NCBI RefSeq assembly: GCF_002834225.1
Contig: NZ_NNSR01000026.1
Location: 62,001 to 126,000, forward strand
Direction: 5' to 3'
DNA: 64,000 bases
Origin: Ruminococcus bromii
GTDB lineage: Bacteria; Bacillota; Clostridia; Oscillospirales; Acutalibacteraceae
Below, in pieces: positions 9,406-19,050 of this stretch (positions within the stretch are counted from its first letter, which is position 1; the number at the start of each line of letters is the position of its first letter). The notes under the pieces were generated by a model. The model was not told the DNA's origin, searched no databases, and saw only the letters and a program-made list of their open reading frames with translations. A program made the position numbers and the translations under genes.

Positions 9406-10308
9406 ATGTCTAACCACATTTTTACAGGCTCAGGTGTTGCACTTATCACCCCTATGAAGTCTGACGGAAGCGTAAACTACGATGTTCTCGGCGATCTCGT
9501 AGAATTTCATGTTCAAAACGGTACCGATGCAATTATTGTATGCGGTACAACAGGTGAGGCTGCAACTCTTTCGGAAAAAGAGCATTGCGAAACAATTTCT
9601 TTCGTTGCAGAAAAGACAAACGGCAGAATTCCTGTTATTGCAGGTACAGGCAGTAACGATACCTCAACAGCCGTTATGCTCTCAAAATCTGCCGCAAGCA
9701 CAGGCGTTGACGCACTTCTCTGCGTAACTCCTTACTACAATAAAACATCTCAGCAGGGTCTTGTAAGACACTTCAACGTTGTTGCAGATTCGGTTGATAT
9801 TCCGATTATTCTTTACAATGTTCCTTCAAGAACCGGCTGTAACATCAAGCCAAAGACTTATCAGGAACTTTGCAAGCATCCTAACATCGTTGCCGCAAAA
9901 GAGGCAAGCGGCGACATCTCTCAGGTTGCTCTCATTCGTTCACTTTGCGGTGACAATCTTGATATCTACTCAGGTAACGATGACCAGACTGTTCCTTTCA
10001 TGTCACTCGGTGCTCTCGGTGTTATCTCTGTATTTGCAAACATCTGCCCCAAGGAAATGCATGACATCTGTCAGCTTTGTCTTGACAATGACTTTGCAGA
10101 GGCACAGAAGCTTAACTTCCACTATCTTGAGCTTATGCATATACTCTTCAGCGATGTTAACCCGATCCCCGTAAAAACTGCCATGAACCTCTTCGGCTAT
10201 GAAGCAGGTGAATGCAGACTTCCGCTCGTTCCCATGAGCGTTCAGGGTTACCATGACCTCAAGGATTGCATGGAGAAGTATGACCTTTTAAGCAAGAAGG
10301 TTAAATAA
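9406..10308 (+). CDS. dapA: 4-hydroxy-tetrahydrodipicolinate synthase
   Basis: 300 aa. It condenses pyruvate with aspartate semialdehyde, the first step committed to diaminopimelate and lysine. Seen: the GTTGEAATLSEKE motif, YYNKTSQQGL, the catalytic Tyr in ILYNVPSRTG, and the Schiff-base Lys in VAAKEASGD (about residue 165). ACGGAGG lies upstream of the ATG. It sits between asd and dapB, so three consecutive steps are encoded together. Confidence 0.97.
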   Translation: MSNHIFTGSGVALITPMKSDGSVNYDVLGDLVEFHVQNGTDAIIVCGTTGEAATLSEKEHCETISFVAEKTNGRIPVIAGTGSNDTSTAVMLSKSAASTGVDALLCVTPYYNKTSQQGLVRHFNVVADSVDIPIILYNVPSRTGCNIKPKTYQELCKHPNIVAAKEASGDISQVALIRSLCGDNLDIYSGNDDQTVPFMSLGALGVISVFANICPKEMHDICQLCLDNDFAEAQKLNFHYLELMHILFSDVNPIPVKTAMNLFGYEAGECRLPLVPMSVQGYHDLKDCMEKYDLLSKKVK

Positions 10309-10356
10309 TCAACCTTTGATTCGTTTCAAATTCAAGAAGTTTAAAGGGGAATAAAA

Positions 10357-11121
10357 ATGGTAAATACAGCAATAGTCGGTTGTAACGGTAAAATGGGCTG
10401 CTTTGTGGCACAGGCTGTTCAGAGCCGTGAGGATTGCAATGTTTTGTTCGGTGTTGACGCATTCGGTGAAAGTAATTATAATTTTGATGTTTTCAAGACT
10501 TTTGACGAGGCAACCGAAACACCTGATGTAATCATTGATTTTTCAAATCCTGCAGCTCTTGACGGTATGCTTTCGTATGCAGTTGATAACAAAGTACCTT
10601 GTGTTATCTGCACAACAGGCTTTTCTAAAGATCAGATTGCAAAAATCGAAGATGCGGCAAAGACAATTCCTGTTTTCTATTCAGGTAATATGTCACTCGG
10701 CATCAATCTTCTTATTGAGCTTTCAAAAGAGGCTGCAAAAATTCTCGGAAACCAGTTCGATATTGAAATCGTTGAAAAGCATCATAATCTCAAGCTCGAC
10801 GCTCCGAGCGGAACAGCTCTTATGATTGCAGACGGAATTTCGGAACAGCTTGACGAAGATCCGCAGTATGTTTATGACAGACACAGCTACCGCAGAAAGC
10901 GTTCAAAGAACGAAATCGGTATTCATTCCGTAAGAGGCGGCACAATTGTAGGCGAACACGAAGTTATCTTTGCAGGTCACGATGAGGTTGTAACGATTTC
11001 TCATCAGGCTCAGTCAAAAGAAGTTTTCGCTGTCGGTGCTGTTAATGCGGCAGTATTTCTTAAAGATCAGAAAGCAGGTATGTACAACATGGGCAACCTT
11101 CTTTCTCAAAAGATGAACTGA
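10357..11121 (+). CDS. dapB: 4-hydroxy-tetrahydrodipicolinate reductase
   Basis: 254 aa. It reduces the DapA product with NAD(P)H. Seen: a GCNGKMG nucleotide-binding turn, DFSNPAAL, CTTGF, SGNMSLGINLL, the HHNLKLDAPSGTAL active-site block (EKHHxxKxDAPSGTA signature) and the C-terminal GxYNMGNLL. AAGGGGA lies upstream of the ATG. Last gene of the operon, closed by a strong terminator. Confidence 0.97.
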   Translation: MVNTAIVGCNGKMGCFVAQAVQSREDCNVLFGVDAFGESNYNFDVFKTFDEATETPDVIIDFSNPAALDGMLSYAVDNKVPCVICTTGFSKDQIAKIEDAAKTIPVFYSGNMSLGINLLIELSKEAAKILGNQFDIEIVEKHHNLKLDAPSGTALMIADGISEQLDEDPQYVYDRHSYRRKRSKNEIGIHSVRGGTIVGEHEVIFAGHDEVVTISHQAQSKEVFAVGAVNAAVFLKDQKAGMYNMGNLLSQKMN

Positions 11122-11134
11122 TAAATAAGATTTT

Positions 11135-11167
11135 AAAGCACGGTTTTCGAAGCCGTGCTTTTTCTTT
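11135..11167 (+). terminator. Rho-independent terminator after dapB
   Basis: 9-bp stem (11135-11143 with 11153-11161) and a T-rich tail TTTCTTTT. Confidence 0.88.
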
Positions 11168-11253
11168 TATGTCCAAACTTTGCCGATAAACATAATATGT
11201 AGTGTGATATTTTGTTTGTAAGTATCACAAAGATTTAGCAAAGGGTGGAAGTT

Positions 11254-11481
11254 ATGGAAAATAATTTAATTATGTTCGGCTCGGTAACTCTTGCCATGAA
11301 GAGCCGTAACCTACTTTTAAAAAATAATATTAAATCAGGACTTGTAAGAACTCCTATACACCTAAACAAAAAATCCTGCGGCTACAGTCTTTATGTCCCG
11401 GGAAATTTTGAAAAAGCATTGAAAATCATCAGGAGTAACGGCATTACCGTAAACGGTACGGCTGCCGTTGATAACTTATGA
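11254..11481 (+). CDS. DUF3343 small protein (putative S/Se carrier)
   Basis: 75 aa from the ATG at 11254. AAAGGGTGG lies 5 nt upstream, and the in-frame GTG at 11245 falls inside that ribosome binding site. The protein fits the DUF3343 family: a short alpha/beta domain with a conserved Cys in KKSCGYSLYV (about residue 37) after a VRTPIHLNKK strand. The family is described as a putative sulfur or selenium carrier; no direct function is proven. Its stop overlaps the ATG of the cysteine desulfurase-like gene (ATGA), so the two are translationally coupled and probably work together. A TGTGATA...TATCACA inverted repeat at 11203-11229 upstream could be an operator. Confidence 0.82.
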   Translation: MENNLIMFGSVTLAMKSRNLLLKNNIKSGLVRTPIHLNKKSCGYSLYVPGNFEKALKIIRSNGITVNGTAAVDNL

Positions 11482-12644
11482 TATACTTTGATAACGGAGC
11501 AACAACTTTTCCAAAACCGTTTTCGGTAAGAAAAGCAGTTAATGATGCAATGTCGAATTACGGAGCAAATCCGGGAAGAAGCGGACACATAATGTCGGTA
11601 AAATCATCGGAAATTATGTTTTCCTGTCGTGAAAATGCCGCAAAGCTTTTTGGCTCTGCCAATCCCGAAAATGTAATATTCACGCTCAACTGCACATCGG
11701 CACTTAATACAGTAATTAAAGGGATATTAAAGTCCGGAGATCATGCTGTCATCTCTTCTCTTGAACACAATGCGGTTGTAAGACCGCTTGAGGCACTCAA
11801 AAAGAATAAAATTGAATATTCTGTTGCAAAATGTGTTCCTTATGACGAAGAACAAACAATAGAAAATTTCAGGAATGAATTTAAAGCAAATACAAAGCTT
11901 GTAATATGTACTCATGCGTCAAATGTTTTCGGAGTGAAACTGCCGATTGAAAGAATAGCTGCTCTGTGCAGAATCAACGGTATATTATTTTGCGTTGACG
12001 CCGCGCAAAGTGCAGGTATTGCAGATATAAATCTTTCTGACAGTTCAATTGATTATCTTTGTACAGCAGGACACAAAGGGCTTTACGGACCGATGGGAAC
12101 AGGTCTGCTAATCATAAACAGCGAAACAACTCCCGACAGTCTTATCCAAGGCGGAACGGGGAGTGATTCTGCAAATCTCAATCAGCCTGAAATTCTTCCC
12201 GACAAATATGAAAGCGGCACACCGAATCTTCCGGGAATTGCAGGGCTTAACGCAGGAATAAAATTTGTTTTGAACAGAAAACCTAATAAAATATACAACT
12301 CCGAATTAAGTCTTGCACAAATGCTCTACAAAAGGCTTGAAAAAGCGGAAAATGTAATATTATACACCAAAATGCCTGAGAAAAATCACAGCGTTCCCGT
12401 AATATCCTTTAATATCAAAGACACAGAAAGTGAAACTGTTGCAAAAATTCTCAATGATAATTACAATATTGCTGTGCGTGCAGGACTCCATTGTGCGCCC
12501 CTTGCACACAAGAGCTTCGGAACTCAGGATACGGGAACCGTAAGGGCAGTTGTTTCAGCTTTTACAGACAAAAATGATGTAATATATTTTGCAAACGCTG
12601 TTCGTAGTATTTCAAAGAACAACAAACTTAAAAAAACAATTTAA
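11478..12644 (+). CDS. Cysteine desulfurase-family aminotransferase (class V)
   Basis: 388 aa. PLP enzyme of the class V aminotransferase fold, closest in layout to the SufS/Csd-like group found as a pair with DUF3343. Seen: YFDNGATTFPKP at the N-terminus, the PLP-contacting SLEHNAVVRP, the Schiff-base Lys in TAGHKGLYGPMG, ESGTPNLPGIAGL, and a mobile-loop Cys in RAGLHCAPLAHK (about residue 340). It should take sulfur (or selenium) from cysteine or a related amino acid and could pass it to the coupled DUF3343 protein. That hand-off is inferred from the overlap, not seen. Confidence 0.88.
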   Translation: MIYFDNGATTFPKPFSVRKAVNDAMSNYGANPGRSGHIMSVKSSEIMFSCRENAAKLFGSANPENVIFTLNCTSALNTVIKGILKSGDHAVISSLEHNAVVRPLEALKKNKIEYSVAKCVPYDEEQTIENFRNEFKANTKLVICTHASNVFGVKLPIERIAALCRINGILFCVDAAQSAGIADINLSDSSIDYLCTAGHKGLYGPMGTGLLIINSETTPDSLIQGGTGSDSANLNQPEILPDKYESGTPNLPGIAGLNAGIKFVLNRKPNKIYNSELSLAQMLYKRLEKAENVILYTKMPEKNHSVPVISFNIKDTESETVAKILNDNYNIAVRAGLHCAPLAHKSFGTQDTGTVRAVVSAFTDKNDVIYFANAVRSISKNNKLKKTI

Positions 12645-12649
12645 AAAGG

Positions 12650-12679
12650 TTGCAATCAGTAATAAAAGTATGTTAGAAT
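12650..12679 (+). promoter_or_regulatory. Predicted promoter of cdaA-cdaR
   Basis: TTGCAA at 12650-12655, 18-nt spacer, TAGAAT at 12674-12679 with a TG one base upstream (extended -10). Confidence 0.6.
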
Positions 12680-12715
12680 AATAACAAGAAATAAATAAAG
12701 GAAGGGGAAAGCAGA

Positions 12716-13606
12716 TTGGAAATTTTTAACAGCATTTTTTCCATTATCAAGACTATCCAATTCAGAGATGTTGTAGATATTCTTGCAATTGCACTGCTGA
12801 TTTTCGGACTGTTCAAGCTTGTTCAGGAAACAAGAGCGGTTCAGCTTCTCAAAGGTGTAATTATTCTTATTATAGTGTATTTTCTTTCATCTTTGTTCGG
12901 TCTTGTTATGCTTTCATCCTTGTTGCGAACCTTTTTTGAGGCAGCTGTCGTTGTTATCGCCATCATATTCCAGCCTGAAATCAGAAAAGCTCTTGAACAG
13001 ATGGGACGCAACAACACCTATAAAAAATATATAAGGATATTTACAAAGCACCGCAAAAGCGATGATTGGAAAAAGGCAGTTGAAAAGTCAATTGTTGACG
13101 CTGCCGATACAGCCGTTCTTTTTTCACGCTCAAAAACAGGCGCTTTGCTCGTATTTGAACGCGAAACTATGCTGTCTGATATAGCCGCTACAGGCACAAT
13201 TATCGACGCTGAAACATCGGTAGCTCTGTTTGGCAATATATTTTTTAACAAAGCTCCTTTGCATGACGGTGCAAGCATTATCCGTGACGGAAAACTTTTT
13301 GCAGCAGGATGTATTTTACCGCTTACAACAAATCAAAATGTAGATATAAATCTCGGAACAAGACACAGAGCCGGACTCGGCATTAGTGAACAAAGCGACG
13401 CCGTTGTCCTCATTGTCAGTGAAGAAACAGGAGTGATTTCTCTTGCCGTCAACGGAATCCTTCTCCGTGAGTTTACAAGAGAAGCGCTTATTAAAAAGCT
13501 TGAACAGTTTCTTATCTATGACCGCGGTTATGATGATGAAGAACAGTCAAGAAAATTCTTCCAGAAAAACCCGAAAAGTTCAAACAGAGAGAAGGATGAC
13601 GAATGA
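12716..13606 (+). CDS. cdaA: Diadenylate cyclase CdaA
   Basis: 296 aa. Membrane-bound enzyme making c-di-AMP from two ATP, the Firmicute second messenger for potassium and wall homeostasis. Three N-terminal membrane helices (about 18-100) precede the DAC domain with its two signatures, PLHDGASII (DGA) and GTRHRAGLG (RHR). The start is a TTG; AGGGGA lies about 8 nt upstream and there is no ATG before the first helix. The TTG may limit translation. It overlaps cdaR by 4 nt. The glmM gene that usually completes this operon is absent here. Confidence 0.96.
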   Translation: MEIFNSIFSIIKTIQFRDVVDILAIALLIFGLFKLVQETRAVQLLKGVIILIIVYFLSSLFGLVMLSSLLRTFFEAAVVVIAIIFQPEIRKALEQMGRNNTYKKYIRIFTKHRKSDDWKKAVEKSIVDAADTAVLFSRSKTGALLVFERETMLSDIAATGTIIDAETSVALFGNIFFNKAPLHDGASIIRDGKLFAAGCILPLTTNQNVDINLGTRHRAGLGISEQSDAVVLIVSEETGVISLAVNGILLREFTREALIKKLEQFLIYDRGYDDEEQSRKFFQKNPKSSNREKDDE

Positions 13607-14862
13607 AAAAGAAAAAACTCTCTCTCAACAAACTGTTTCAGAATAACAAATTTCTGATTATACTCTCCCTTGTAATTTCAACAATAACATGGGTTTATAT
13701 GAGTATGGGAACTACGAATGATACTTCCGTTACAATCAGTAACATTCCTATTCAAATTGAATTGCCGGATCAGCTTGTTAACAACGGTCTGCAGGTGTTC
13801 AGCGATACCGAACAAACAGCAACCGTTACCGTAACAGGCAGCAGGGCTGTTCTGGGTTCAATCAGCACAAAGGATATCACCGTAACCGCTGCGACAAACG
13901 GTATTGATTCCGCAGGAACTTATCAGATTTCGCTTTCCGCAGTAAAGACTAATCCAAGTGCAAATTTCCAGATAATTTCAACTGTTACGCCGTCAAATGT
14001 GAATGTAATTGTTGATTATCTCAGAGAAACAAGTTTTCCGATTCAGGAGAATGTCGTGTATAAGGTTGCTGACGGCTACTATGCGTCAACCTCGCTTGCG
14101 TCAAAAAATATAACCGTTTCGGGTCCGCAGACAGAGATTGCAAAAATTGCCAAGGTTTCAGCTTCAGCAGAACTTGACGGAATCCTTGATGACTCAACAT
14201 CTGCAACAGCCGATATACTTCTTTACGATAAGTCCGGCAATAGAATTTCCACCGATCTTTTGAAGATGGAATTTGGCACGGTAGAGGCGTCAATTTCTGT
14301 TCTTCCCGAAAAGACAGTAAAGGTTGTTCCCGAGTTTATGAACAAGCCTGAAGGACTCAACCTCGGCGACGATATGTTGTCAGTCGAGCCATCTGAAATT
14401 CTTCTCGCAGGTCCTAAAAAAGTTCTTGACAATACTAAAAGCATAAAGCTTGAATCCATTGACTTTGCAACTCTCTCAAATAAGCGGTATGAATACAATG
14501 ATCAGGGCATCAATATTCCGACGGATTGCAAAAATATCAGTAATTCAACCGCCGCTAAGGTTGTATTGGATCTAAGCAGCTTATCGAAGAAAACATACAC
14601 GGTTGATTCATTTAAGGTCAGCGGTTTATCTTCAGAATATAAAGCCGATGTAACCCAAACCAATATGAGTGTTACGGTAATCGGCAGTAAGAAAGAACTT
14701 GAAAATCTTAAGAGCTCCGATATTGAATGTATAATAGATACCTCGGATCAGAGCGGAACGGTTGGTTCTGTTCAGATGCCGGTAACTTTCAAGTTGAAAG
14801 GAACATCAACCTGTTGGGTAAGCGGAAGCTATAAAGCAAACATTACAATCAGCGAAAAATAA
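13603..14862 (+). CDS. cdaR: CdaA regulator, YbbR-domain protein
   Basis: 419 aa. One N-terminal membrane helix (FLIILSLVISTITWVYMSMG, about 17-36) anchors an extracytoplasmic chain of YbbR repeats; about four are visible, each beginning with a TVTVTGS- or TVSGPQ-like strand. CdaR proteins bind and tune the diadenylate cyclase. Its ATG overlaps the cdaA stop, which fits a fixed stoichiometry of the two. Confidence 0.92.
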   Translation: MKKKKLSLNKLFQNNKFLIILSLVISTITWVYMSMGTTNDTSVTISNIPIQIELPDQLVNNGLQVFSDTEQTATVTVTGSRAVLGSISTKDITVTAATNGIDSAGTYQISLSAVKTNPSANFQIISTVTPSNVNVIVDYLRETSFPIQENVVYKVADGYYASTSLASKNITVSGPQTEIAKIAKVSASAELDGILDDSTSATADILLYDKSGNRISTDLLKMEFGTVEASISVLPEKTVKVVPEFMNKPEGLNLGDDMLSVEPSEILLAGPKKVLDNTKSIKLESIDFATLSNKRYEYNDQGINIPTDCKNISNSTAAKVVLDLSSLSKKTYTVDSFKVSGLSSEYKADVTQTNMSVTVIGSKKELENLKSSDIECIIDTSDQSGTVGSVQMPVTFKLKGTSTCWVSGSYKANITISEK

Positions 14863-14869
14863 CGCAAAG

Positions 14870-14906
14870 AAACGCAGACATTTTAAAAATGCCTGCGTTT
14901 TAACTT
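14870..14906 (+). terminator. Rho-independent terminator after cdaR
   Basis: Imperfect long stem around 14870-14902 (AACGCAG ... CTGCGTT) followed by TTTTAACTTTTT. The next gene is convergent and it may serve both. Confidence 0.7.
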
Positions 14907-14937
14907 TTTCCGTATTTTTCGTGATGAGGGAGTATAA

Positions 14938-16107
14938 TTACATTCTGATGCGGTTTGTACTGCCTCGCCTTACAAATGCTTTATTCATATCGTCGGTGTT
15001 GTGGTATCTGACGCTTTGAACAAGCCCAAGACTTATAAGCGTGCTTAACGCAGAAGTTCCGCCTGAGCTGAAAAGCGGAAGCGTTATTCCTACGACAGGC
15101 AGAAAACCCAAAACCATACCGATATTTACAACCGTTTGAGAGGTTATCATTGCAAACACACCGCAGCAGATATATTTTCCTTCAAATTCAGTCGATAGCT
15201 TTGCATTTAAAATTACCTTAAAAACTATAAAAAACAGCAAGAGCAAAAGTGCTATACAGCCGACAAAGCCAAGTTCTTCACCGGCAACGGTAAAAATAAA
15301 ATCATTTTCCTGTTCCGGCACTATTGAATGTTCAACTCTTTGCCCATTAAAAAGACCGCTTCCGAAAGCTTCTCCGCTCGCAATTGAAACCTTGCCTTGA
15401 TACTGTTGCCAGCCGTAATTTGTAAGTGCATTTCCGTCAAGGTCAAACAGCGCAAGAACTCTGTTGCGATGCTCTTCATTCATAAACACATTCCATATAA
15501 TCGGAATTGCGCACACGAGTAATCCGCCTAAAATTGCAAAATATCTTAATTGAACGCCTGCGGTAAATGCCATTATTAAAAACATAAGGGCAAATATAAG
15601 AACCGTACCGTCATCACCCTGAATATGAATAATAGCCATAGGTATCATTGCGTGTACTGCGAGTGAAAGTACCCCTGAAAACTTTTCCGTCATATTCTTT
15701 TCTTTAAGCCATGACAAATGCTTAGAAAATGTGATTATAAAACAGATTTTGATAAACTCGGACGGCTGTATTGAAAAACCTCCCGGGAGATTTATCCACG
15801 CCGTGTCATCAGTGCCGCTCACACGGACACCGAACACAAACACAAGTCCGGCAAGAACAATTCCCACTATTGCGGCAATGTACCATTTTCGTATGAGAAA
15901 TCTATAATCGGCAATTGAGATAAACACCGCTGCAACAAGTCCGACAGATACGGCAGCAATCTGTGTTCTTAGGTAACTGTAATTACCCGACCTCTGCATA
16001 CTGGCAATCAAAAGAAAGCTGTATGCAATTGCCGTAAGCGTCAAAAGCCACAGCACAGTGTCACATTGTCGAAAGTACTCATATATATTTGCTAAAACTC
16101 TTTTCAC
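14938..16107 (-). CDS. rodA: Rod-shape peptidoglycan polymerase RodA (SEDS family)
   Basis: 389 aa from a GTG at 16107. AAAAAGG lies 9 nt upstream, while the in-frame TTG at 16116 directly abuts that sequence and cannot use it. SEDS glycosyltransferase with about ten membrane helices that polymerises lipid II for lateral wall growth. Seen: AWINLPGGFSIQPSEFIK, IHIQGDDGTVLIFALMF with the catalytic-type Asp region, GWQQYQGKVSIASGEAFGSGLFNGQR, EQENDFIFTVAGEELGF, and LPVVGITLPLFSSGGTS near the C-terminus. These fit RodA better than FtsW or SpoVE, but substrate and partner are not shown. Confidence 0.9.
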   Translation of the reverse strand: MKRVLANIYEYFRQCDTVLWLLTLTAIAYSFLLIASMQRSGNYSYLRTQIAAVSVGLVAAVFISIADYRFLIRKWYIAAIVGIVLAGLVFVFGVRVSGTDDTAWINLPGGFSIQPSEFIKICFIITFSKHLSWLKEKNMTEKFSGVLSLAVHAMIPMAIIHIQGDDGTVLIFALMFLIMAFTAGVQLRYFAILGGLLVCAIPIIWNVFMNEEHRNRVLALFDLDGNALTNYGWQQYQGKVSIASGEAFGSGLFNGQRVEHSIVPEQENDFIFTVAGEELGFVGCIALLLLLFFIVFKVILNAKLSTEFEGKYICCGVFAMITSQTVVNIGMVLGFLPVVGITLPLFSSGGTSALSTLISLGLVQSVRYHNTDDMNKAFVRRGSTNRIRM

Positions 16108-16251
16108 CTTAAACAACCTTTTTGAATTACTTTTTCCTTATAATTATATTAAATAATGCCTTCAATATCAAGTATAATTTCAATACAGAATAATACAAGT
16201 TTCGCATTTTGTTATAATAAGGGAGATATGAATTTGATACGGAGGAATATT

Positions 16252-17919
16252 ATGTTATCTGATATCGAAATTGCTCAGAGTGCAGAATTAAAGCCTATTG
16301 CAGAAATTGCAAATCAGCTTGAGATTTCTGCCGATGAGCTTGATTTTTACGGAAAGTACAAGGCAAAGCTTTCTGATGAGCTTGCTGACCGTGTAAAGGA
16401 TAATTCGGACGGTAAACTTATCCTTGTGACTGCTATCAATCCAACTCCTGCAGGAGAGGGAAAAACGACAACATCGGTGGGTCTTGGTCAGGCTATGGCT
16501 AAAATCGGTAAAAAGGCAATCATAGCACTTCGTGAGCCGTCGCTCGGTCCTGTATTCGGAATTAAGGGCGGTGCCGCAGGCGGCGGTTATGCACAGGTTC
16601 TTCCGATGGAGGACATCAACCTTCATTTCACAGGTGATATGCACGCAATTACAGCGGCCAACAACCTCTGCTGCGCAATGCTTGACAACCATATTCAGCA
16701 GGGCAACACACTCGGCATTGATCCGAGAAGAATTCTCTTCAAGCGTTGTCTTGATATGAATGACCGTGCATTAAGAAATATCACAATCGGTCTTGGCGGT
16801 AAGGTGAACGGTGTTCCGAGGGAAGATCATTTCATTATCACGGTTGCATCGGAAGTTATGGCAATTCTCTGTCTTGCAAATGATATTTCCGATCTCAAAG
16901 AAAGACTCGGCAACATTCTTGTTGCATACACATACAGCGGCGAACCAGTTTACGCTAAGGATTTGAAGGCTGCGGGTGCAATGACTGCACTTCTCAAGGA
17001 TGCAATCAAACCTAACCTTGTTCAGACGCTCGAGGGTACTCCTGCAATTATGCACGGCGGACCTTTTGCAAATATCGCTCACGGCTGTAACAGCATAAGA
17101 GCAACAAAGCTTGCATTAAAGCTTGCCGATTACTGTATTACAGAAGCAGGTTTCGGCTCGGATCTCGGTGCAGAGAAGTTTCTTGACATCAAGTGCAGAT
17201 ATGCCGGAATTGCTCCGTCGGCAATTGTAATTGTGGCTACCTGCCGTGCATTAAAATACAACGGCGGCGTTCCAAAGTCAGAAACCTCAAACGAAAACAT
17301 TGAGGCACTCAAAAAGGGCATTGTAAACCTCGGAGTTCACATTGACAATATGAGAAAGTACAATGTTCCCGTTGTCGTAGCAATCAACCGATTTGGCACA
17401 GATACAGAAGAAGAGCTAAAGTACATTGAAGAATACTGTATTTCAAAGGGTGCGGATTTTGCCCTTTCAGATGTATTCTGCAATGGCGGAGAAGGCGGCA
17501 TAGAGCTTGCCAATAAGGTAGTAGAGGCTTGCGAAAAGCCGTCTGCATTTGAGCCTCTCTATTCACTCGATCTAACGCTCAAGGAAAAGGTTGAGAAGAT
17601 TGCAAAGGAAATCTACGGTGCGTCAAAGGTAATCTACACAACGGCCGCAGAAAAAGCAATCAAGGAAGTTGCGGCACTCGGCGGCAACAAGCTTCCTGTA
17701 TGTGTGGCTAAAACACAGTATTCGCTTTCAGACGATCCTGCAAAGCTTGGTGCTCCAAAGGATTTTGAAATCACAGTAAGAGATGTAACAATTTCAAACG
17801 GTGCAGGTTTTGCAGTAATCTATACAGGCAACATTATGACAATGCCGGGACTTCCGAAGGTTCCCACCGCAGAAAAAATTGATGTTGACGAAAACGGTAA
17901 AATCAGCGGACTTTTCTGA
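16252..17919 (+). CDS. fhs: Formate-tetrahydrofolate ligase
   Basis: 555 aa from the ATG at 16252, which has GGAGG 7-8 nt upstream; longer in-frame starts have none. It makes 10-formyl-THF from formate, THF and ATP, feeding purine synthesis and one-carbon metabolism. Seen: the P-loop [77 protein letters not shown] and the C-terminal [20 protein letters not shown] at 16213-16218 may be the -10 of its promoter. tsaE follows after one base. Confidence 0.97.
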   Translation: MLSDIEIAQSAELKPIAEIANQLEISADELDFYGKYKAKLSDELADRVKDNSDGKLILVTAINPTPAGEGKTTTSVGLGQAMAKIGKKAIIALREPSLGPVFGIKGGAAGGGYAQVLPMEDINLHFTGDMHAITAANNLCCAMLDNHIQQGNTLGIDPRRILFKRCLDMNDRALRNITIGLGGKVNGVPREDHFIITVASEVMAILCLANDISDLKERLGNILVAYTYSGEPVYAKDLKAAGAMTALLKDAIKPNLVQTLEGTPAIMHGGPFANIAHGCNSIRATKLALKLADYCITEAGFGSDLGAEKFLDIKCRYAGIAPSAIVIVATCRALKYNGGVPKSETSNENIEALKKGIVNLGVHIDNMRKYNVPVVVAINRFGTDTEEELKYIEEYCISKGADFALSDVFCNGGEGGIELANKVVEACEKPSAFEPLYSLDLTLKEKVEKIAKEIYGASKVIYTTAAEKAIKEVAALGGNKLPVCVAKTQYSLSDDPAKLGAPKDFEITVRDVTISNGAGFAVIYTGNIMTMPGLPKVPTAEKIDVDENGKISGLF

Positions 17920-17920
17920 T

Positions 17921-18343
17921 ATGATAAAATTGATTTCTCACAGCGCCGATGAAACTGAGCAAATCGGCGAAAAAATTGCAAAACAGCTCCACGGCACAGA
18001 GGTAATAGCTCTTTTCGGCGGACTCGGTATGGGCAAAACCGCCTTTACAAGAGGTCTGGCAAGAGCCCTCGGTGTTGATGACGGAGTATCAAGCCCTACT
18101 TTCGCCCTTGTAAACGAATACAGCGGAAAGTACAATATCTATCATTTTGATATGTACAGAGTTAATTCGTGGGACGACTTGTACTCAACGGGATTTTTTG
18201 ACTACATTGACAACGGTATTCTCGTAATTGAGTGGAGTGAAAATATAGAAGGCGCACTTCCCGAAAATGCAATCAGAATAACGATTGAAAAAGGGGAGAG
18301 CGATGACGAAAGAATCTTTGAAATTGAAGGTGTTGAAATTTGA
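17921..18343 (+). CDS. tsaE: tRNA threonylcarbamoyladenosine ATPase TsaE
   Basis: 140 aa, starting at the ATG one base after the fhs stop; the upstream in-frame start lies inside fhs. Small P-loop ATPase of the t6A37 tRNA modification complex with TsaB and TsaD. Seen: Walker A GGLGMGKT (about residues 31-38), GVSSPTFALVNEY, HFDMYR and the Walker B-like ILVIEWSE. Its stop overlaps the TTG start of tsaB. Confidence 0.95.
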   Translation: MIKLISHSADETEQIGEKIAKQLHGTEVIALFGGLGMGKTAFTRGLARALGVDDGVSSPTFALVNEYSGKYNIYHFDMYRVNSWDDLYSTGFFDYIDNGILVIEWSENIEGALPENAIRITIEKGESDDERIFEIEGVEI

Positions 18344-19050
18344 AAATTCTGTCTGTTGACACATCTGCAACAGCCGCATCTGTTGCACTTTCAGAAGAGG
18401 GCAAGCTGATCGGTGAAACTTTCATAAACACAAGTCTTACCCACAGTCAGACGCTTATCCCTATGGTTGAACAGCTTTTGAGCAATACAAAAACGCAAAT
18501 AGCCGACATTGATGCAATTGCAGTCAACGCAGGTCCGGGTTCATTCACAGGTGTAAGAATCGGTGTTGCGGCAGTAAAAGGTCTTGCTTTTGCAAATAAT
18601 ATACCGTGTGTTTCGGTTTCAACACTTGAGAGTATGGCTTATAATTTTCTTTCAACCGACTGTATTGTATGTGCCGTAATGGACGCGCGCTGTTCACAGG
18701 TATACAATGCACTGTTTGAAATTAAAAGCGGAGTTGTTACCCGACTTTGTGATGACAGAGCATTATCACTTGATGATTTAAAAAGCGAACTGCTGTCTGT
18801 TGACGGAAGAATCATCATTGCAGGTGACGGTACCGACATTACCTTTAAACATATCGGGGATGAAATACAAAATGCAGAGCCTGCTCCCGTAAACCTTAAA
18901 TATCAGAGAGCATCTTCAACTGCACTTGTTGCATTTGAAATGATAAATAACGGACAAACCGTTTCGGCGCAAGAACTTATGCCGGTATATCTCCGCTTGC
19001 CTCAGGCACAGCGTGAGCTTAATAAAAAACTTGGAGGTAGAACAAAATGA
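18340..19050 (+). CDS. tsaB: tRNA threonylcarbamoyladenosine protein TsaB
   Basis: 236 aa. Starts with TTG overlapping the tsaE stop (TTGA). Non-catalytic ASKHA-fold partner that activates TsaD. Seen: LSVDTSATAASVAL at the N-terminus, HSQTLIPMVEQLL, and AVNAGPGSFTGVRIGVAAVKGLAFA. tsaE-tsaB order is usual; the rimI and tsaD genes that often follow are absent and rpiB overlaps instead. Confidence 0.95.
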   Translation: MKILSVDTSATAASVALSEEGKLIGETFINTSLTHSQTLIPMVEQLLSNTKTQIADIDAIAVNAGPGSFTGVRIGVAAVKGLAFANNIPCVSVSTLESMAYNFLSTDCIVCAVMDARCSQVYNALFEIKSGVVTRLCDDRALSLDDLKSELLSVDGRIIIAGDGTDITFKHIGDEIQNAEPAPVNLKYQRASSTALVAFEMINNGQTVSAQELMPVYLRLPQAQRELNKKLGGRTK

